A stretch of 64,000 nucleotides of DNA, from contig CALLQI010000022.1 of assembly GCA_938014885.1 (NCBI GenBank), positions 1 through 64,000 on the forward strand, written 5' to 3'. The notes under the pieces were generated by a model. That model did not search any database and was not told the origin of the DNA. It was given only the letters and a program-made list of their open reading frames with translations. Shown piece after piece: positions 48,131-56,666 of the stretch (position 1 is its first letter; each line of letters starts with the position of its first letter). The position numbers were made by a program, and so were the translations under genes. Origin of the DNA: an uncultured bacterium. GTDB taxonomy: Bacteria > Planctomycetota > UBA8742 > UBA2392.

Positions 48131-49737
48131 TCGGGTAGTTCTCGCAGGACTCGCTTTAGTGGCTTGCCTACGTGGTTCTTGGGTATTTCGTGCACCACGT
48201 GATAGCGCCTTGGCAGCTTGTAGCTGGTCAGGTGCGGCTCAAGGAATGCTGGCATGTCGCTGGTGTCGGGCGACGCGCCTTCACGCATCACGATGTAGGC
48301 CACTGGCACTTCGCCGTCTACGGCGTCGGGTTTGCCTACGACGCTGACTTCCTTCACCAGCGGGTGCGTCAGCAGCACTTTTTCGATCTCGCTGGGGGCC
48401 ACGCTGAAGCCGCGGAATTTGATCAGGTCCTTCAACCGGTCCACGATGCGCAGGTAGCCGTCGGGATCAAAGCGGCCAATGTCGCCGGTCCGCAGCCAGC
48501 CGCCGGGCAGTATCGTCGCGCGGGTGGCCTCGGGCTCAGACCAGTAACCCAGCATCACCTGCGGGCCGCGCACCTGGATTTCGCCTTCCATGCCCAGCTC
48601 AGCTTCCACTTCCGGCTGGTCCAGGCGACCCAGGCGAATCTCGGTGCCGGGCAGCGGTACACCTACCGTGCCGACCTGCACTCTGCCGGGCGGATTGTTG
48701 CAGACTTCGGGCCCTGCTTCCGTCAGCCCGTATCCGTTCACCATGGGCACGCCAGGCACCGCGGCCTGCCAGCGTTTGTTCAGGCTGCCGTCGATCAGCA
48801 TCGCGCCGGCTTTCACGTAACGCAGGCCGCCAAAGAAGCGCTCGGTAAAGTCGCCGGCCGCATCCAGCATGCGGTGAAACATCGTGCCGCTGCCGTAAGC
48901 GACGGTGACCTTGTGGCGCTGCAGCGTCTCAAGCACTGCATCTGGCCGGAACTCGGGGATCAGCGCCATGCTGGCGCCGGCCAGGATCGCTGCGTTCATC
49001 ACGCAGCACATGCCCCAGGTGTGGTACAGCGGCAGCGCACCCAGGATCACGTCGTTTTCAGTCCAGCCGAACCAGCGGTTGTTCTGCTCGGCGTTGGCCC
49101 AAAGGTTGCGGTGGCTCATCATCGCGGCCTTGAGCCCGCCGGTGGTGCCGCTGGTGAACTGCAGCATCGCGACATCAAGGTCCGTGCGCGCCAGGCAATC
49201 ACCGGGTTCGCCCAGTACGTCGTGCACGATATCGAGCATCGGTGCGGCCGCGCTGAACTCGCGCCCCGGTTTCACGAAGAAAGTCCGCGGCTCACGGATG
49301 CGCGCCTTCACGCGGCCGGCCTCAAACTCGCCGGCGGCGTCATTGCAAACGAAGGCGACGCGCGGCTCAGTCTGGACCATGATTTCGGCCAGTTCGTCGC
49401 GGGTCAGCTTGGGGTTTGCAGCCACGACGACCATGTCGGCGCGCAGCGCGGCGTAATAGAAGGCCACGAACTCGGGCGAATTCGGCATCACGATAATCAC
49501 GCGGTCGCCGCGCTTGCCCTTGCCGTAGCCGCGCGAACGCAGGGCTGCCGCGTTGCGTTCCACGCAGGCCCACAGGGCGCCGTAGCTGACGGTCATGTTT
49601 TCGAAGTGGATCGCGGGCTTTTGCGGGTTGCGCAGCGCGTGGGCCTCAAGCGCGCGCCATATCTGGCGCGCGGGCGGGCTGTAGCCGCGCTCAAGGCCCG
49701 GCGGGTACACGGCTTGCCAGTCGTAGCGATCGTTCAA
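48127..49737 (-). CDS. AMP-forming acyl-CoA synthetase (ANL superfamily)
   Basis: Activates a carboxylic acid as acyl-AMP then acyl-CoA. The 536-residue enzyme has the A3-type loop QFTSGTTGGLKAAMMSH, the A5 region MVNGYGLTEAGPEV, A7 WLRTGDIGRFDPDG and the C-terminal lysine region NHVGKPLKRVL. The P-loop departs slightly from the common TSGTTGxPKG. Substrate is likely a medium or long chain fatty acid. It overlaps the thioesterase gene by 4 nt (ATGA), which suggests opposing acyl-CoA activities in one unit. Confidence 0.92.
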   Translation of the reverse strand: MNDRYDWQAVYPPGLERGYSPPARQIWRALEAHALRNPQKPAIHFENMTVSYGALWACVERNAAALRSRGYGKGKRGDRVIIVMPNSPEFVAFYYAALRADMVVVAANPKLTRDELAEIMVQTEPRVAFVCNDAAGEFEAGRVKARIREPRTFFVKPGREFSAAAPMLDIVHDVLGEPGDCLARTDLDVAMLQFTSGTTGGLKAAMMSHRNLWANAEQNNRWFGWTENDVILGALPLYHTWGMCCVMNAAILAGASMALIPEFRPDAVLETLQRHKVTVAYGSGTMFHRMLDAAGDFTERFFGGLRYVKAGAMLIDGSLNKRWQAAVPGVPMVNGYGLTEAGPEVCNNPPGRVQVGTVGVPLPGTEIRLGRLDQPEVEAELGMEGEIQVRGPQVMLGYWSEPEATRATILPGGWLRTGDIGRFDPDGYLRIVDRLKDLIKFRGFSVAPSEIEKVLLTHPLVKEVSVVGKPDAVDGEVPVAYIVMREGASPDTSDMPAFLEPHLTSYKLPRRYHVVHEIPKNHVGKPLKRVLRELPE

Positions 49738-50144
49738 GCGTACAGCCTCACGAATTCAGCCGGGACCGACACAGGCTTGTGGGAAGCCGCGTCGGTGAAC
49801 ACGATGACGACCCGAGCCGAGGCCGACACTACGTCAACATCATCGGCATAACGCCGCACATCCTGAAGCAGGGTAACGCTGGTGTTGCCAACCTTCTGGA
49901 CCTGGGTGCTGACTTTGACCCTGTCACCGAGGTGCAGGGGCAGGCGATAGTCAATCTCGGTGCGAACGGTCATGAAGCGCACACCCCAGACCTGGGCAAT
50001 GCTGGTGTAGTTGAAGCCCTTATCCTGCAACAGCTTACTGCGACCGTGCTCAAGCCAGTTGATGTAGACCGCATTGTTGACGTGGTCGTACACGTCAAGC
50101 TCATAGCTGCGGACCTCAAGCTGGAAGATGCTGATATAGGGCAT
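49734..50144 (-). CDS. Hotdog-fold acyl-CoA thioesterase (YbgC/FadM type)
   Basis: A 136-residue hotdog protein that hydrolyses acyl-CoA. VRSYELDVYDHVNNAVYINWLE carries the catalytic Asp (D of YDHVNN) used by 4HBT-type thioesterases. Its ATG at 50142-50144 gives the usual length; an upstream in-frame extension to 50219 has no homology. It is translated first and overlaps the ligase start by 4 nt. Confidence 0.88.
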   Translation of the reverse strand: MPYISIFQLEVRSYELDVYDHVNNAVYINWLEHGRSKLLQDKGFNYTSIAQVWGVRFMTVRTEIDYRLPLHLGDRVKVSTQVQKVGNTSVTLLQDVRRYADDVDVVSASARVVIVFTDAASHKPVSVPAEFVRLYA

Positions 50145-50257
50145 GAGCGACAGACGCAAGTCGTTGAATGGGGCGCGATTGTACAAATCCGCCATGCAAC
50201 GGGCGCGAAAAAGCAACAAGTGCCCAGCGACCGATGCCGACTAGCCAGTAACAGATG

Positions 50258-50298
50258 AAAAAAGGACAACGCCGATCAGCAAGCTGATCGGCGTTGTC
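50258..50298 (-). terminator. Strong intrinsic terminator on the minus strand
   Basis: GACAACGCCGATCAG (50265-50279) pairs perfectly over 15 bp with CTGATCGGCGTTGTC (50284-50298) around a CAAG loop. On the minus strand it is followed by CCTTTTTT (50258-50265 complement). No protein gene of ordinary size ends here, so it must serve another transcript. Confidence 0.85.
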
Positions 50299-50381
50299 AG
50301 ATGCAAGGCCTTTAGAGATGCCGCCCCCCCTTAACTAGCGACACCTCCCACAACGGCCTGTGCTCTTGTTGTCAAGTCGCC

Positions 50382-50465
50382 TTAGCGACGCGTGTAAAGG
50401 TACCCGGTCATCTTCACGGCAGTTTCACGCGTCGGTACTTTTTGCGATCCACTTTTTTGACGCAT
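50382..50465 (-). CDS. Possible 27-residue peptide in the small transcript
   Basis: A frame from ATG (complement of 50463-50465) reads MRQKSGSQKVPTRETAVKM then TGYLYTRR and stops at TAA. It has a weak ACGG upstream. It might be a leader or small regulatory peptide, but a chance frame in a GC-rich RNA is as likely. Confidence 0.2.
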   Translation of the reverse strand: MRQKSGSQKVPTRETAVKMTGYLYTRR

Positions 50466-50496
50466 CCGTGACAATGTGACCGCTACTGCGGCGCGC

Positions 50497-50524
50497 AAAC
50501 TAGCTTCCGGTGCCACACTGGCAA
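50497..50524 (-). promoter_or_regulatory. Promoter-like site for the small transcript
   Basis: On the minus strand TTGCCA (complement of 50519-50524) and TAGTTT (complement of 50497-50502) are 16 bp apart. Predicted start near 50490. Confidence 0.45.
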
Positions 50525-50618
50525 GGGTCTTCAGTCATGCCAAGGGCCCTCACCCTGGGTCGTGAAACGGCGCACATTGCCGGCCGCATTTTGTGCAGAG
50601 CCGACCACCGATCTTCCG

Positions 50619-50897
50619 ATGCAACGGCGGGAGTGTCTCTTGCGCGGTCTGATCGGCTATATCTTCTTTTTCAGTGTCGGCCTGGTTGCCGCGGCCGCCT
50701 ATTTTTACCAGTTGCACCCGGAACACTCGGTCGAAGGCGACCTGCCGCGACTGCGCAAGGATGTGGACGATGCCCTGGACCGCGGCAAGCGCCTGCGCGA
50801 AGCCTGGGACCGCCGGGGCAGCCAGCCCGAAGAGACCGCGCCGCCCCCGGCACCTGAGCAAGTCACCACCCACAAGGGTGCACGCACCCAGCGCTGA
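50619..50897 (+). CDS. Small single-pass membrane protein, unknown
   Basis: A 92-residue frame from ATG 50619. One membrane helix (LLRGLIGYIFFFSVGLVAAA, residues about 7-26), then a charged helix LPRLRKDVDDALDRGKRLRE and a Pro-rich tail. A GTG at 50562 gives a longer form. No family is recognised. It precedes the tricorn gene by 69 nt on the same strand. Confidence 0.5.
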   Translation: MQRRECLLRGLIGYIFFFSVGLVAAAAYFYQLHPEHSVEGDLPRLRKDVDDALDRGKRLREAWDRRGSQPEETAPPPAPEQVTTHKGARTQR

Positions 50898-50966
50898 ATT
50901 TCTGCAAGTGTTTGGTAGTCCCCGGCCACATGGTTCGTAGAACCTTGTGATCCCACGGGAGCTGCC

Positions 50967-53900
50967 ATGACCTCGCAGAAGACGCTGATTCCGGCCACGC
51001 TGGCCCTTTTGCTGCTTGCCACAATGCACGATGCCGGCCGCGCACAAGACCCCACGGCCCCGATCGCGGCCGCGATCCTGCGTTCACCGGCGCTGAGCCC
51101 GGACGGCCGCACGCTGGCGTTTGTACACGACGGCGACATCTGGAGCGTACCCGCAGGCGGCGGCACGGCGCGGCGGCTCACGATCACCGAAGACAACGAC
51201 GGCGACCCGCAATTCTCGCCCGATGGCAAGTGGCTGGCATTCCGCAGCCGCCGCCACGGCAGCGACAGCATCTACGTCATGGAAGCTGAGGGCGGCCCGG
51301 CGCGACGCCTCACCTTTGGCGATTACTCCGACCAGCCGCACTGCTGGCTGCCGGATTCGAGCGGGATCATCTTCTCGAGTTACCGCCGCGAAGGCGGCCG
51401 TGACCTGTGGATCGTGCGCGCAACCGGCGGCGAGCCCTGGCCCATCACCGGCGGCGGCTTCGGCAGCCATGAGGCCGGCGCCAGCATCAGCCCCAACGGC
51501 AAGTTGATCGCCTACGTGAACCGCAACGCCGACCCGCAGCGCAGGCGCGGGTACTACGGCACCGCCAGCAGCGAAATCTGGCTGTGCGACTTTGACGGGG
51601 TCACGACCAGCAAGCACCGCAAGCTCACCGATAACCGCAGCCACGACACCAGCCCGGTCTTCATCAGCAACACCGAACTGCTGTACGTCACCTACCAGGA
51701 CGGCAAGTCGCGCAGCAACCGTGTCGGCCGCCTTGCCGCCATCACCGTGGAAGGCACGCCGGTCAGCGGCTGGGGCGGCGATACGCGCCTTGACCCGCGC
51801 GAAATCACCGTTGGCGGCGGCAAACTGGCCTTCAGCACGGGCAACTACGGCGGCTGGCAGCTTCATGTCGGTGAACTGGGCAAGCGCGCCCCCACCGAGA
51901 TCAAAGCCCCCGCGATCAGGCTGGCAAGCGATGTCCGCCGCGCCGATGTGCGGGTGACGTCGCTGGCGGAAGCAAGCGAGTTCGCGCTCAGCCCCGACGG
52001 AAAGAAGATCGCCTTCATCGCCGGCGGCGACGTGTTCGTAATGGCCGCTGAAGAAGGCAGCGTGCCACGCCAGATCACCGATACGCCCGGGCGCGAAATG
52101 AGCGTCAACTGGCACCCGGATTCCAAACAACTTGTGTACACAACCGGCCACAACGTGCCCAACCTGCAACTCATGGTGCACGACCTGACCACCAGCGAAA
52201 GCAAGTTGTGGCAGGGCCAGGGCGAGTTCAACACACACGGGCAGTTCGTCGGCGACGGCGCGCGCATTGCCTACCTGCGTGACGAAAACTCGATCCGCAT
52301 TGATTCCGTAGCTGACAGCAAAGTCCGCAGCCAGTCCAAGGGCGACTACCACGGGGCGATGCTGCGTGGCGGCACGATGGCCGAGTTTTCGCCCGACGCG
52401 CGCTGGTTTGTGCAGACGCAAAGCAACGAGCTGTACAACGCCACCGTGGTGCTGAACCGCGTGGATGAATCCAGCATCGGCGCGGACATTCGTGTCTCGC
52501 ACCTGTTTGGCGATTCGCGTGGCCCGCGTTTCTCGGCCGACGGCAAGCGCGTGGTGTTCGCGAATAACCAGGAAGGCGACTACGACATCTGGGTCGTGGA
52601 CCTGACGCCCGAAGCACCAGAGTTCAGGGAAGACAAGCTCGACAACCTGCTGAAGAAGGAAGAACCCAAGAAAGACGAGCCCAAGACTGACGAAACCAAG
52701 CCCGAAGGCGACACGGAACCCAAACCCGAAACCCCGCGCAGCCGGCCCGCGCGCAAGACGCCTGAAACCAAAGTGCAGCTCGAAGGGCTGAAAGACCGCG
52801 CCCGGCGCATCACCAGCCTTACCGGCAACGAAAGCAGCCCGGTAGCGCTGTCGGACGGCAAGACCTACTGCTTCATCGCCGACGTCGAAGGCCAAAGCAA
52901 CGTCTGGAAGCTGGTGCTTGACCCGGACAAAGGCCCCGACCTGAAGCAGTTGACCCAAAGCCGCAGCCGCAAGAGCAGCCTGACGCTGTCGTCCGACGAG
53001 AAAAACCTGTGGTGGCTTGACGCCGGAGTCATCAGCAGCATGCCCGTCGCCGGCGGCAAGCAGACCAGCTTCGGCTTCCGCATGGAGCAGCGCCGCGACC
53101 GCGCCCTGTTGCGCACCACGGCCGCGCGTGAGGCCTTCTTCGTGATGGGCCGCTACTTTTACGACGACAAGCACCACGGCATCGACTGGGCCGCCATGTG
53201 CAAGCGCTACGAGGGCGCGCTGAACAGCGTGCGCACTGGCGACGAGTTTGACGCGCTGATGGATGAGCTGCTGGGCGAACTCAACAGCAGCCACCAGGGC
53301 TTCACCGGCTGGGACGACCGCAGCGATGGCGTCACCGAAGCAACCGGGCGACTGAACCTGCTGTTTGACGCGGCCGAACAAGCGCAAGGCCGCCTGCGCA
53401 TCACCGAAGTCGTCAAAGGCGGCGCCTGTGACCTGCCCGAGAACAAGCCCGAAGTCGGCGAGTACCTCACGGCCATCAACGGCCGCAACATCGACGCCAC
53501 GGCCACCATGGCCGAGTTGCTGCTGGGTACAGCCGGCACCAAGACCGCGCTTGAGCTGCGCAAGGAAGACGGATCGCGCCGCACAATCCACGTCAAGCCG
53601 GGTACCGGCGGTGCGGAAGGCGGCCTCTGGTACCGCCGCTGGGTCGAGTGGCAGCGCGCGCTCGTGGCCAAGCTCAGCGACGGAAAGCTCGGCTATGTGC
53701 ATATCGCGGCCATGGACGACCGCAGCCTGCGCGAGTTCAAGCACGAACTCGGCGACGAAATGCTAGGCAAGCAGGGCGTGGTGATCGACGTGCGTTTCAA
53801 CGGCGGCGGCAGCACCGCCGTGGACGTGCTCGAAATCCTGATCAAGCGGCCGTGGCTGATTCGCCAATACGGCAAGCTCGAAGAAGTCAGCGAAAACGTG

Positions 53901-54245
53901 TACCGCAGCATCGCGCTGGAAAGACCCAGCATCCTGATGATCAACGAAAGCAGCTTCAGCAACGCCGAAATCCTCGCCGAAGGTTTCCGGCGCCTCAAGA
54001 TCGGCCAGATCGTGGGCGTGGACACCGCGGGCGGCGTGATTGGCACCGGCAGCTACACGTTGGTGGATGGCAGCCGCATGCGCCTGCCCAGCACCGGCGC
54101 GTTCACAGTCGACGGCGAAAACCTCGAGAACAACGGCCGCAAGCCCGACCATTACCTGGAGAACCACCCCGACGAGCTGGACCAGGGCATCGACCGCCAG
54201 ACCGAACACACGGTCAAGACCCTTCTAGAGCAACTGAAGAAGTAG
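50967..54245 (+). CDS. Tricorn-type protease (beta-propeller + PDZ + S41 serine protease)
   Basis: A 1092-residue exported protein (signal peptide about 1-26, PATLALLLLATMHDAGRAQD). N-terminal half: repeated WD40/PD40 blades such as LSPDGRTLAFVHDGDIWSV and FSPDGKWLAFRSRRHGSDSI. A Lys/Glu/Pro-rich linker (about 560-600) divides two propellers. PDZ-like region around 810-870 (GEYLTAINGRNIDATATM). C-terminal S41 domain has the catalytic Ser in ILMINESSFSNAEILAEGF and YVHIAAMDDRS. Tricorn proteins degrade oligopeptides. SD is AGCTGCC-poor. Convergent partner none; MazG follows by 50 nt. Confidence 0.93.
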   Translation: MTSQKTLIPATLALLLLATMHDAGRAQDPTAPIAAAILRSPALSPDGRTLAFVHDGDIWSVPAGGGTARRLTITEDNDGDPQFSPDGKWLAFRSRRHGSDSIYVMEAEGGPARRLTFGDYSDQPHCWLPDSSGIIFSSYRREGGRDLWIVRATGGEPWPITGGGFGSHEAGASISPNGKLIAYVNRNADPQRRRGYYGTASSEIWLCDFDGVTTSKHRKLTDNRSHDTSPVFISNTELLYVTYQDGKSRSNRVGRLAAITVEGTPVSGWGGDTRLDPREITVGGGKLAFSTGNYGGWQLHVGELGKRAPTEIKAPAIRLASDVRRADVRVTSLAEASEFALSPDGKKIAFIAGGDVFVMAAEEGSVPRQITDTPGREMSVNWHPDSKQLVYTTGHNVPNLQLMVHDLTTSESKLWQGQGEFNTHGQFVGDGARIAYLRDENSIRIDSVADSKVRSQSKGDYHGAMLRGGTMAEFSPDARWFVQTQSNELYNATVVLNRVDESSIGADIRVSHLFGDSRGPRFSADGKRVVFANNQEGDYDIWVVDLTPEAPEFREDKLDNLLKKEEPKKDEPKTDETKPEGDTEPKPETPRSRPARKTPETKVQLEGLKDRARRITSLTGNESSPVALSDGKTYCFIADVEGQSNVWKLVLDPDKGPDLKQLTQSRSRKSSLTLSSDEKNLWWLDAGVISSMPVAGGKQTSFGFRMEQRRDRALLRTTAAREAFFVMGRYFYDDKHHGIDWAAMCKRYEGALNSVRTGDEFDALMDELLGELNSSHQGFTGWDDRSDGVTEATGRLNLLFDAAEQAQGRLRITEVVKGGACDLPENKPEVGEYLTAINGRNIDATATMAELLLGTAGTKTALELRKEDGSRRTIHVKPGTGGAEGGLWYRRWVEWQRALVAKLSDGKLGYVHIAAMDDRSLREFKHELGDEMLGKQGVVIDVRFNGGGSTAVDVLEILIKRPWLIRQYGKLEEVSENVYRSIALERPSILMINESSFSNAEILAEGFRRLKIGQIVGVDTAGGVIGTGSYTLVDGSRMRLPSTGAFTVDGENLENNGRKPDHYLENHPDELDQGIDRQTEHTVKTLLEQLKK

Positions 54246-54295
54246 AGCTGCGATCCCCGAGGCGTAAGCCCGGAGCCCGCCCGGAGCAAGCACCC

Positions 54296-54616
54296 ATGCA
54301 GATTGAAGAGTTCCAGAAGCTGATCGAGGAAACCTACGGCGCCAAGGACCGCAAGCGCGGCCTTGAGCTGACCTTCTTCTGGTTCATCGAAGAGGTGGGC
54401 GAACTCGCGCGCGCACTCAACGGCCGCACCAGCCGAGAAAACCTGCGCCACGAATTCGCCGACGTGCTGGCATGGCTAAGCACACTCGCCAGCATCAGCA
54501 ACCTCGACCTGCAAGAGATAGCCGCCGAGCGCTACGGCAAAGGCTGCCCCCGCTGCAAAGCAATCCCCTGCAAGTGCGACGAAGTGCGCAACCGCACACC
54601 CGTCGCCAAGTGCTGA
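54296..54616 (+). CDS. MazG-like nucleotide pyrophosphohydrolase with Cys-rich tail
   Basis: A 106-residue all-helical protein. The acidic metal sites are in FFWFIEEVGELARALNG (EExxE) and ENLRHEFADVLAWLSTL (ExxxD), the MazG pattern, which hydrolyses non-canonical or excess NTPs. The tail CPRCKAIPCKCDE (residues about 83-95) adds a Cys-x2-Cys-x5-Cys-x-Cys cluster likely to bind zinc; this is not seen in E. coli MazG. CGGAG is 10 nt before the ATG. Confidence 0.85.
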   Translation: MQIEEFQKLIEETYGAKDRKRGLELTFFWFIEEVGELARALNGRTSRENLRHEFADVLAWLSTLASISNLDLQEIAAERYGKGCPRCKAIPCKCDEVRNRTPVAKC

Positions 54617-54680
54617 AGGCCCATTTTTCGCGCCACTTCGCCCGTGTAGCATCCGTGCCGAGCATCCTTCCGGGGCAGCT

Positions 54681-55145
54681 ATGGGTCAGGTCGATATTGC
54701 CGAGTTCCTCAAGCGTGGGCTTTGCGTGCTGGTGGCCACGCGGGATGCTTCGTTGTCGCCCCTTTGCGTCACGGCCAGTGCTTGCGCGCTTGCCGGGCCC
54801 GGCCGCGCGGTGGTGTATCTGCCCGCATACGAAGGCGCCCCTGCGCTGGCCAACCTTCGCGCTAACGCAGCCATTGCCGTGCTGGTCGAAGAACCCACCA
54901 CGCACCGCGGCATCCAGTTGAAGGGCCGCTCGCTGGCCATCCGCGAGGCCACCCCTACCGAACTCGCACACGTGGCCGAGTTCGTGGCGCGCACGAAGGC
55001 TGAGCTGGCCGAGATCGGGTTCGCGCCCACGGTGCTGGAACGCATGAACTTCACGCCCTGCACGGCGGTCGAATTCAGCGTCGAGCACGTGTTCGAGCAA
55101 ACGCCGGGGCCCGGCGCCGGCCGCGCGATTGAGGCCCGCCCATGA
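54681..55145 (+). CDS. Pyridoxamine-phosphate-oxidase-fold (FMN-binding split-barrel) protein
   Basis: A 154-residue split beta-barrel. GLCVLVATRDASLSPLCVTA and VVYLPAYEGAPALANLRANA follow the PNPOx-like plan (FMN phosphate contact and the strand-loop used for flavin). It lacks the C-terminal PLP-site region of PdxH, so it is an FMN- or F420/heme-binding member of unknown role. It overlaps the next gene by 4 nt (ATGA), so the two products are probably made together. Confidence 0.8.
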   Translation: MGQVDIAEFLKRGLCVLVATRDASLSPLCVTASACALAGPGRAVVYLPAYEGAPALANLRANAAIAVLVEEPTTHRGIQLKGRSLAIREATPTELAHVAEFVARTKAELAEIGFAPTVLERMNFTPCTAVEFSVEHVFEQTPGPGAGRAIEARP

Positions 55146-56497
55146 AGCTGTCCGAGATCAAGCACTGCTTCCAGGGTGTCACGCCGGCCGGCATCGCGAC
55201 CTGCGACGCCGACGGCACGCCCAACATGGCGCTGCTGAGCCAGGTCTATTATCTCGATGAAAAGCACGTCGCGCTCAGCTGCCAGTTCTTCAACAAGACC
55301 CGCCGCAACGTGGACCAGAACCCCTACGCCAGCGTGCGCCTTTGGGACCCGGTCAACCTGCAGCCCTACCTGATGCAACTGCGCTTCCTGCGCGCCGAAA
55401 CCAGCGGGCCCGTGTTCGACGACATGTCGTCGCGGATTGACGCGATTGCCCGCGTCACCGGCATGGCGGGCATCTTCAAGCTGCTCAGCGCCGACGTGTA
55501 CGAGGTGCTGTCGCTGTCCGTGCTGGAAGGCGCGCTGCAGCCCGCCCCGGCCACGCCGTTGCCATGGGCCGTGGATCCGCGCCAGGCGGGCCGCGAAGAG
55601 TTGCGCGGCCTGCAGATGCTGAGCGACCGGCTGTGCCGCGCGCGAACCCTGGAAGCACTGTACGCCGAGTTGCTGGCCAGCATGGCCTCACTGTTTGGCG
55701 CTGAGCACGCGCTGCTGCTCCTGCACGAAGAGACATGCGGCAAGCTGATCGCCATCGACAGCCGCGGCTATGACCGCGTCGGAGCCGGGGCCGAGGTAAA
55801 GGTCGGCGAAGGCCTGATCGGCACGGTCGCCCATTCACGCAAGCCCCTGCGGCTCAGCGGCATGGCGGCCATGCGCCGCTACACACACGCCGTGCGCGAA
55901 TCGGCGCTCAAGAGCGGGCTTGCGCTCGCGGCCGAGATCCCGCTGCCCGGCCTTGCAGACGCCCAGGCGCAACTCGCGCTGCCGCTGGTAGCACACGACC
56001 AGTTGATCGGCGTGCTGGCCCTGGAATCGCGCGACCCGCTGGCCTTTGAAGACTGGCATGAGGCCTACCTTGCGCTGCTCGCCAACCAGGCCGCGCTGGC
56101 CATTGCAATGCTGTCAGAGCGCGAAGAAGACGATGAAGCCGAGCCCACCGCGCCCGAACCCGCACCCCTGCCCGCGCGCCGCCGTGTGTTCACGTGGTTT
56201 ACGGGCGACGAAAGCGTGTTCGTGGATGGCGAGTACCTGATCCGCAACGTGCCCGCGCGCATCCTGTGGAAGCTGCTGCGCGAACACGCCACCGGCCGCC
56301 GCGAATTCAGCAACCGTGAGCTGCGCATGGACGAAAACCTGGGCCTGCCGCCCGTGAAAGACAACCTCGAAAGCCGCCTGATCCTGCTGCGCAAGCGGCT
56401 GCAAGAGCGCTGCCCGGACGTCCGCCTGGTAAGCGTGAAGCGAGGCCGGTTCGTACTCGAGCGCGACAGCGAAATCGAGCTGATCGAGAAACCGTAG
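55142..56497 (+). CDS. PNPOx-GAF-winged-helix regulator-like protein
   Basis: A 451-residue protein of unusual layout. Residues 1-130 are a second PNPOx split barrel (GVTPAGIATCDADGTPNMAL, ARFFNKTRRNVDQNPYASVR). Residues about 160-320 are a GAF domain (LCRARTLEALYAELLASMAS, LLHEETCGKLIAI, GEGLIGTVAHSRKPLRL, DQLIGVLALESRDPLAF). Residues about 345-445 resemble a winged-helix domain (FVDGEYLIRNVPARILWKLL, NLESRLILLRKRLQERCPDV). It may sense a flavin-linked redox signal and bind DNA. Co-translated with the preceding PNPOx gene. Confidence 0.8.
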   Translation: MKLSEIKHCFQGVTPAGIATCDADGTPNMALLSQVYYLDEKHVALSCQFFNKTRRNVDQNPYASVRLWDPVNLQPYLMQLRFLRAETSGPVFDDMSSRIDAIARVTGMAGIFKLLSADVYEVLSLSVLEGALQPAPATPLPWAVDPRQAGREELRGLQMLSDRLCRARTLEALYAELLASMASLFGAEHALLLLHEETCGKLIAIDSRGYDRVGAGAEVKVGEGLIGTVAHSRKPLRLSGMAAMRRYTHAVRESALKSGLALAAEIPLPGLADAQAQLALPLVAHDQLIGVLALESRDPLAFEDWHEAYLALLANQAALAIAMLSEREEDDEAEPTAPEPAPLPARRRVFTWFTGDESVFVDGEYLIRNVPARILWKLLREHATGRREFSNRELRMDENLGLPPVKDNLESRLILLRKRLQERCPDVRLVSVKRGRFVLERDSEIELIEKP

Positions 56498-56572
56498 CAG
56501 TTGGCCCCAGCGGGGCCCACAACAATGCGCATATCCGCTTTGCTGTGACCCGAGCCCGGCCTTAGCAATCTT

Positions 56573-56628
56573 TTAGGAACAACGTAGCGAACACTTAGGA
56601 ACGTGTTGATGCTCCCGGCGCGTATCTT
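56573..56628 (+). promoter_or_regulatory. Direct repeat and -10 element upstream of hemerythrin
   Basis: TTAGGAAC occurs at 56573-56580 and 56595-56602, 22 bp apart (two helical turns), the second at the -35 position of a -10 element TATCTT (56623-56628). The -35 itself is poor, so a class II activator is plausible. The winged-helix protein just upstream is the obvious candidate; this is inference. Confidence 0.5.
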
Positions 56629-56666
56629 TCCTGTGAAGCAGTTCAACCCGAACAGGAGACCGAGCC

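Larger units (their letters stand above)
50258..50490 (-). ncRNA. Candidate small structured RNA or small-peptide message
   Basis: No ordinary gene lies between 50299 and 50618. A promoter-like pair on the minus strand (50497-50524) and a perfect terminator at 50258-50298 bracket about 230 nt. The predicted transcript has a 9-bp perfect pair CGACGCGTG/CACGCGTCG, a stem GTCGC-TAAG-GCGAC, and GCGAC/GTCGC at longer range, and a run of seven G. A 27-codon frame (50382-50465) is also present. No RNA family is recognised. The limits are inferred from promoter and terminator only. Confidence 0.4.

Noticed and set aside
50300..50560. 6S RNA, tmRNA, RNase P or SRP RNA at the unassigned transcript
   Set aside because: None of the signature sequences of these RNAs could be recognised; it is kept as an unclassified candidate only.
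51084..53744. An 886-codon open frame on the minus strand
   Set aside because: It is fully antisense to the tricorn protease gene, which has clear motifs; the antisense protein has none.
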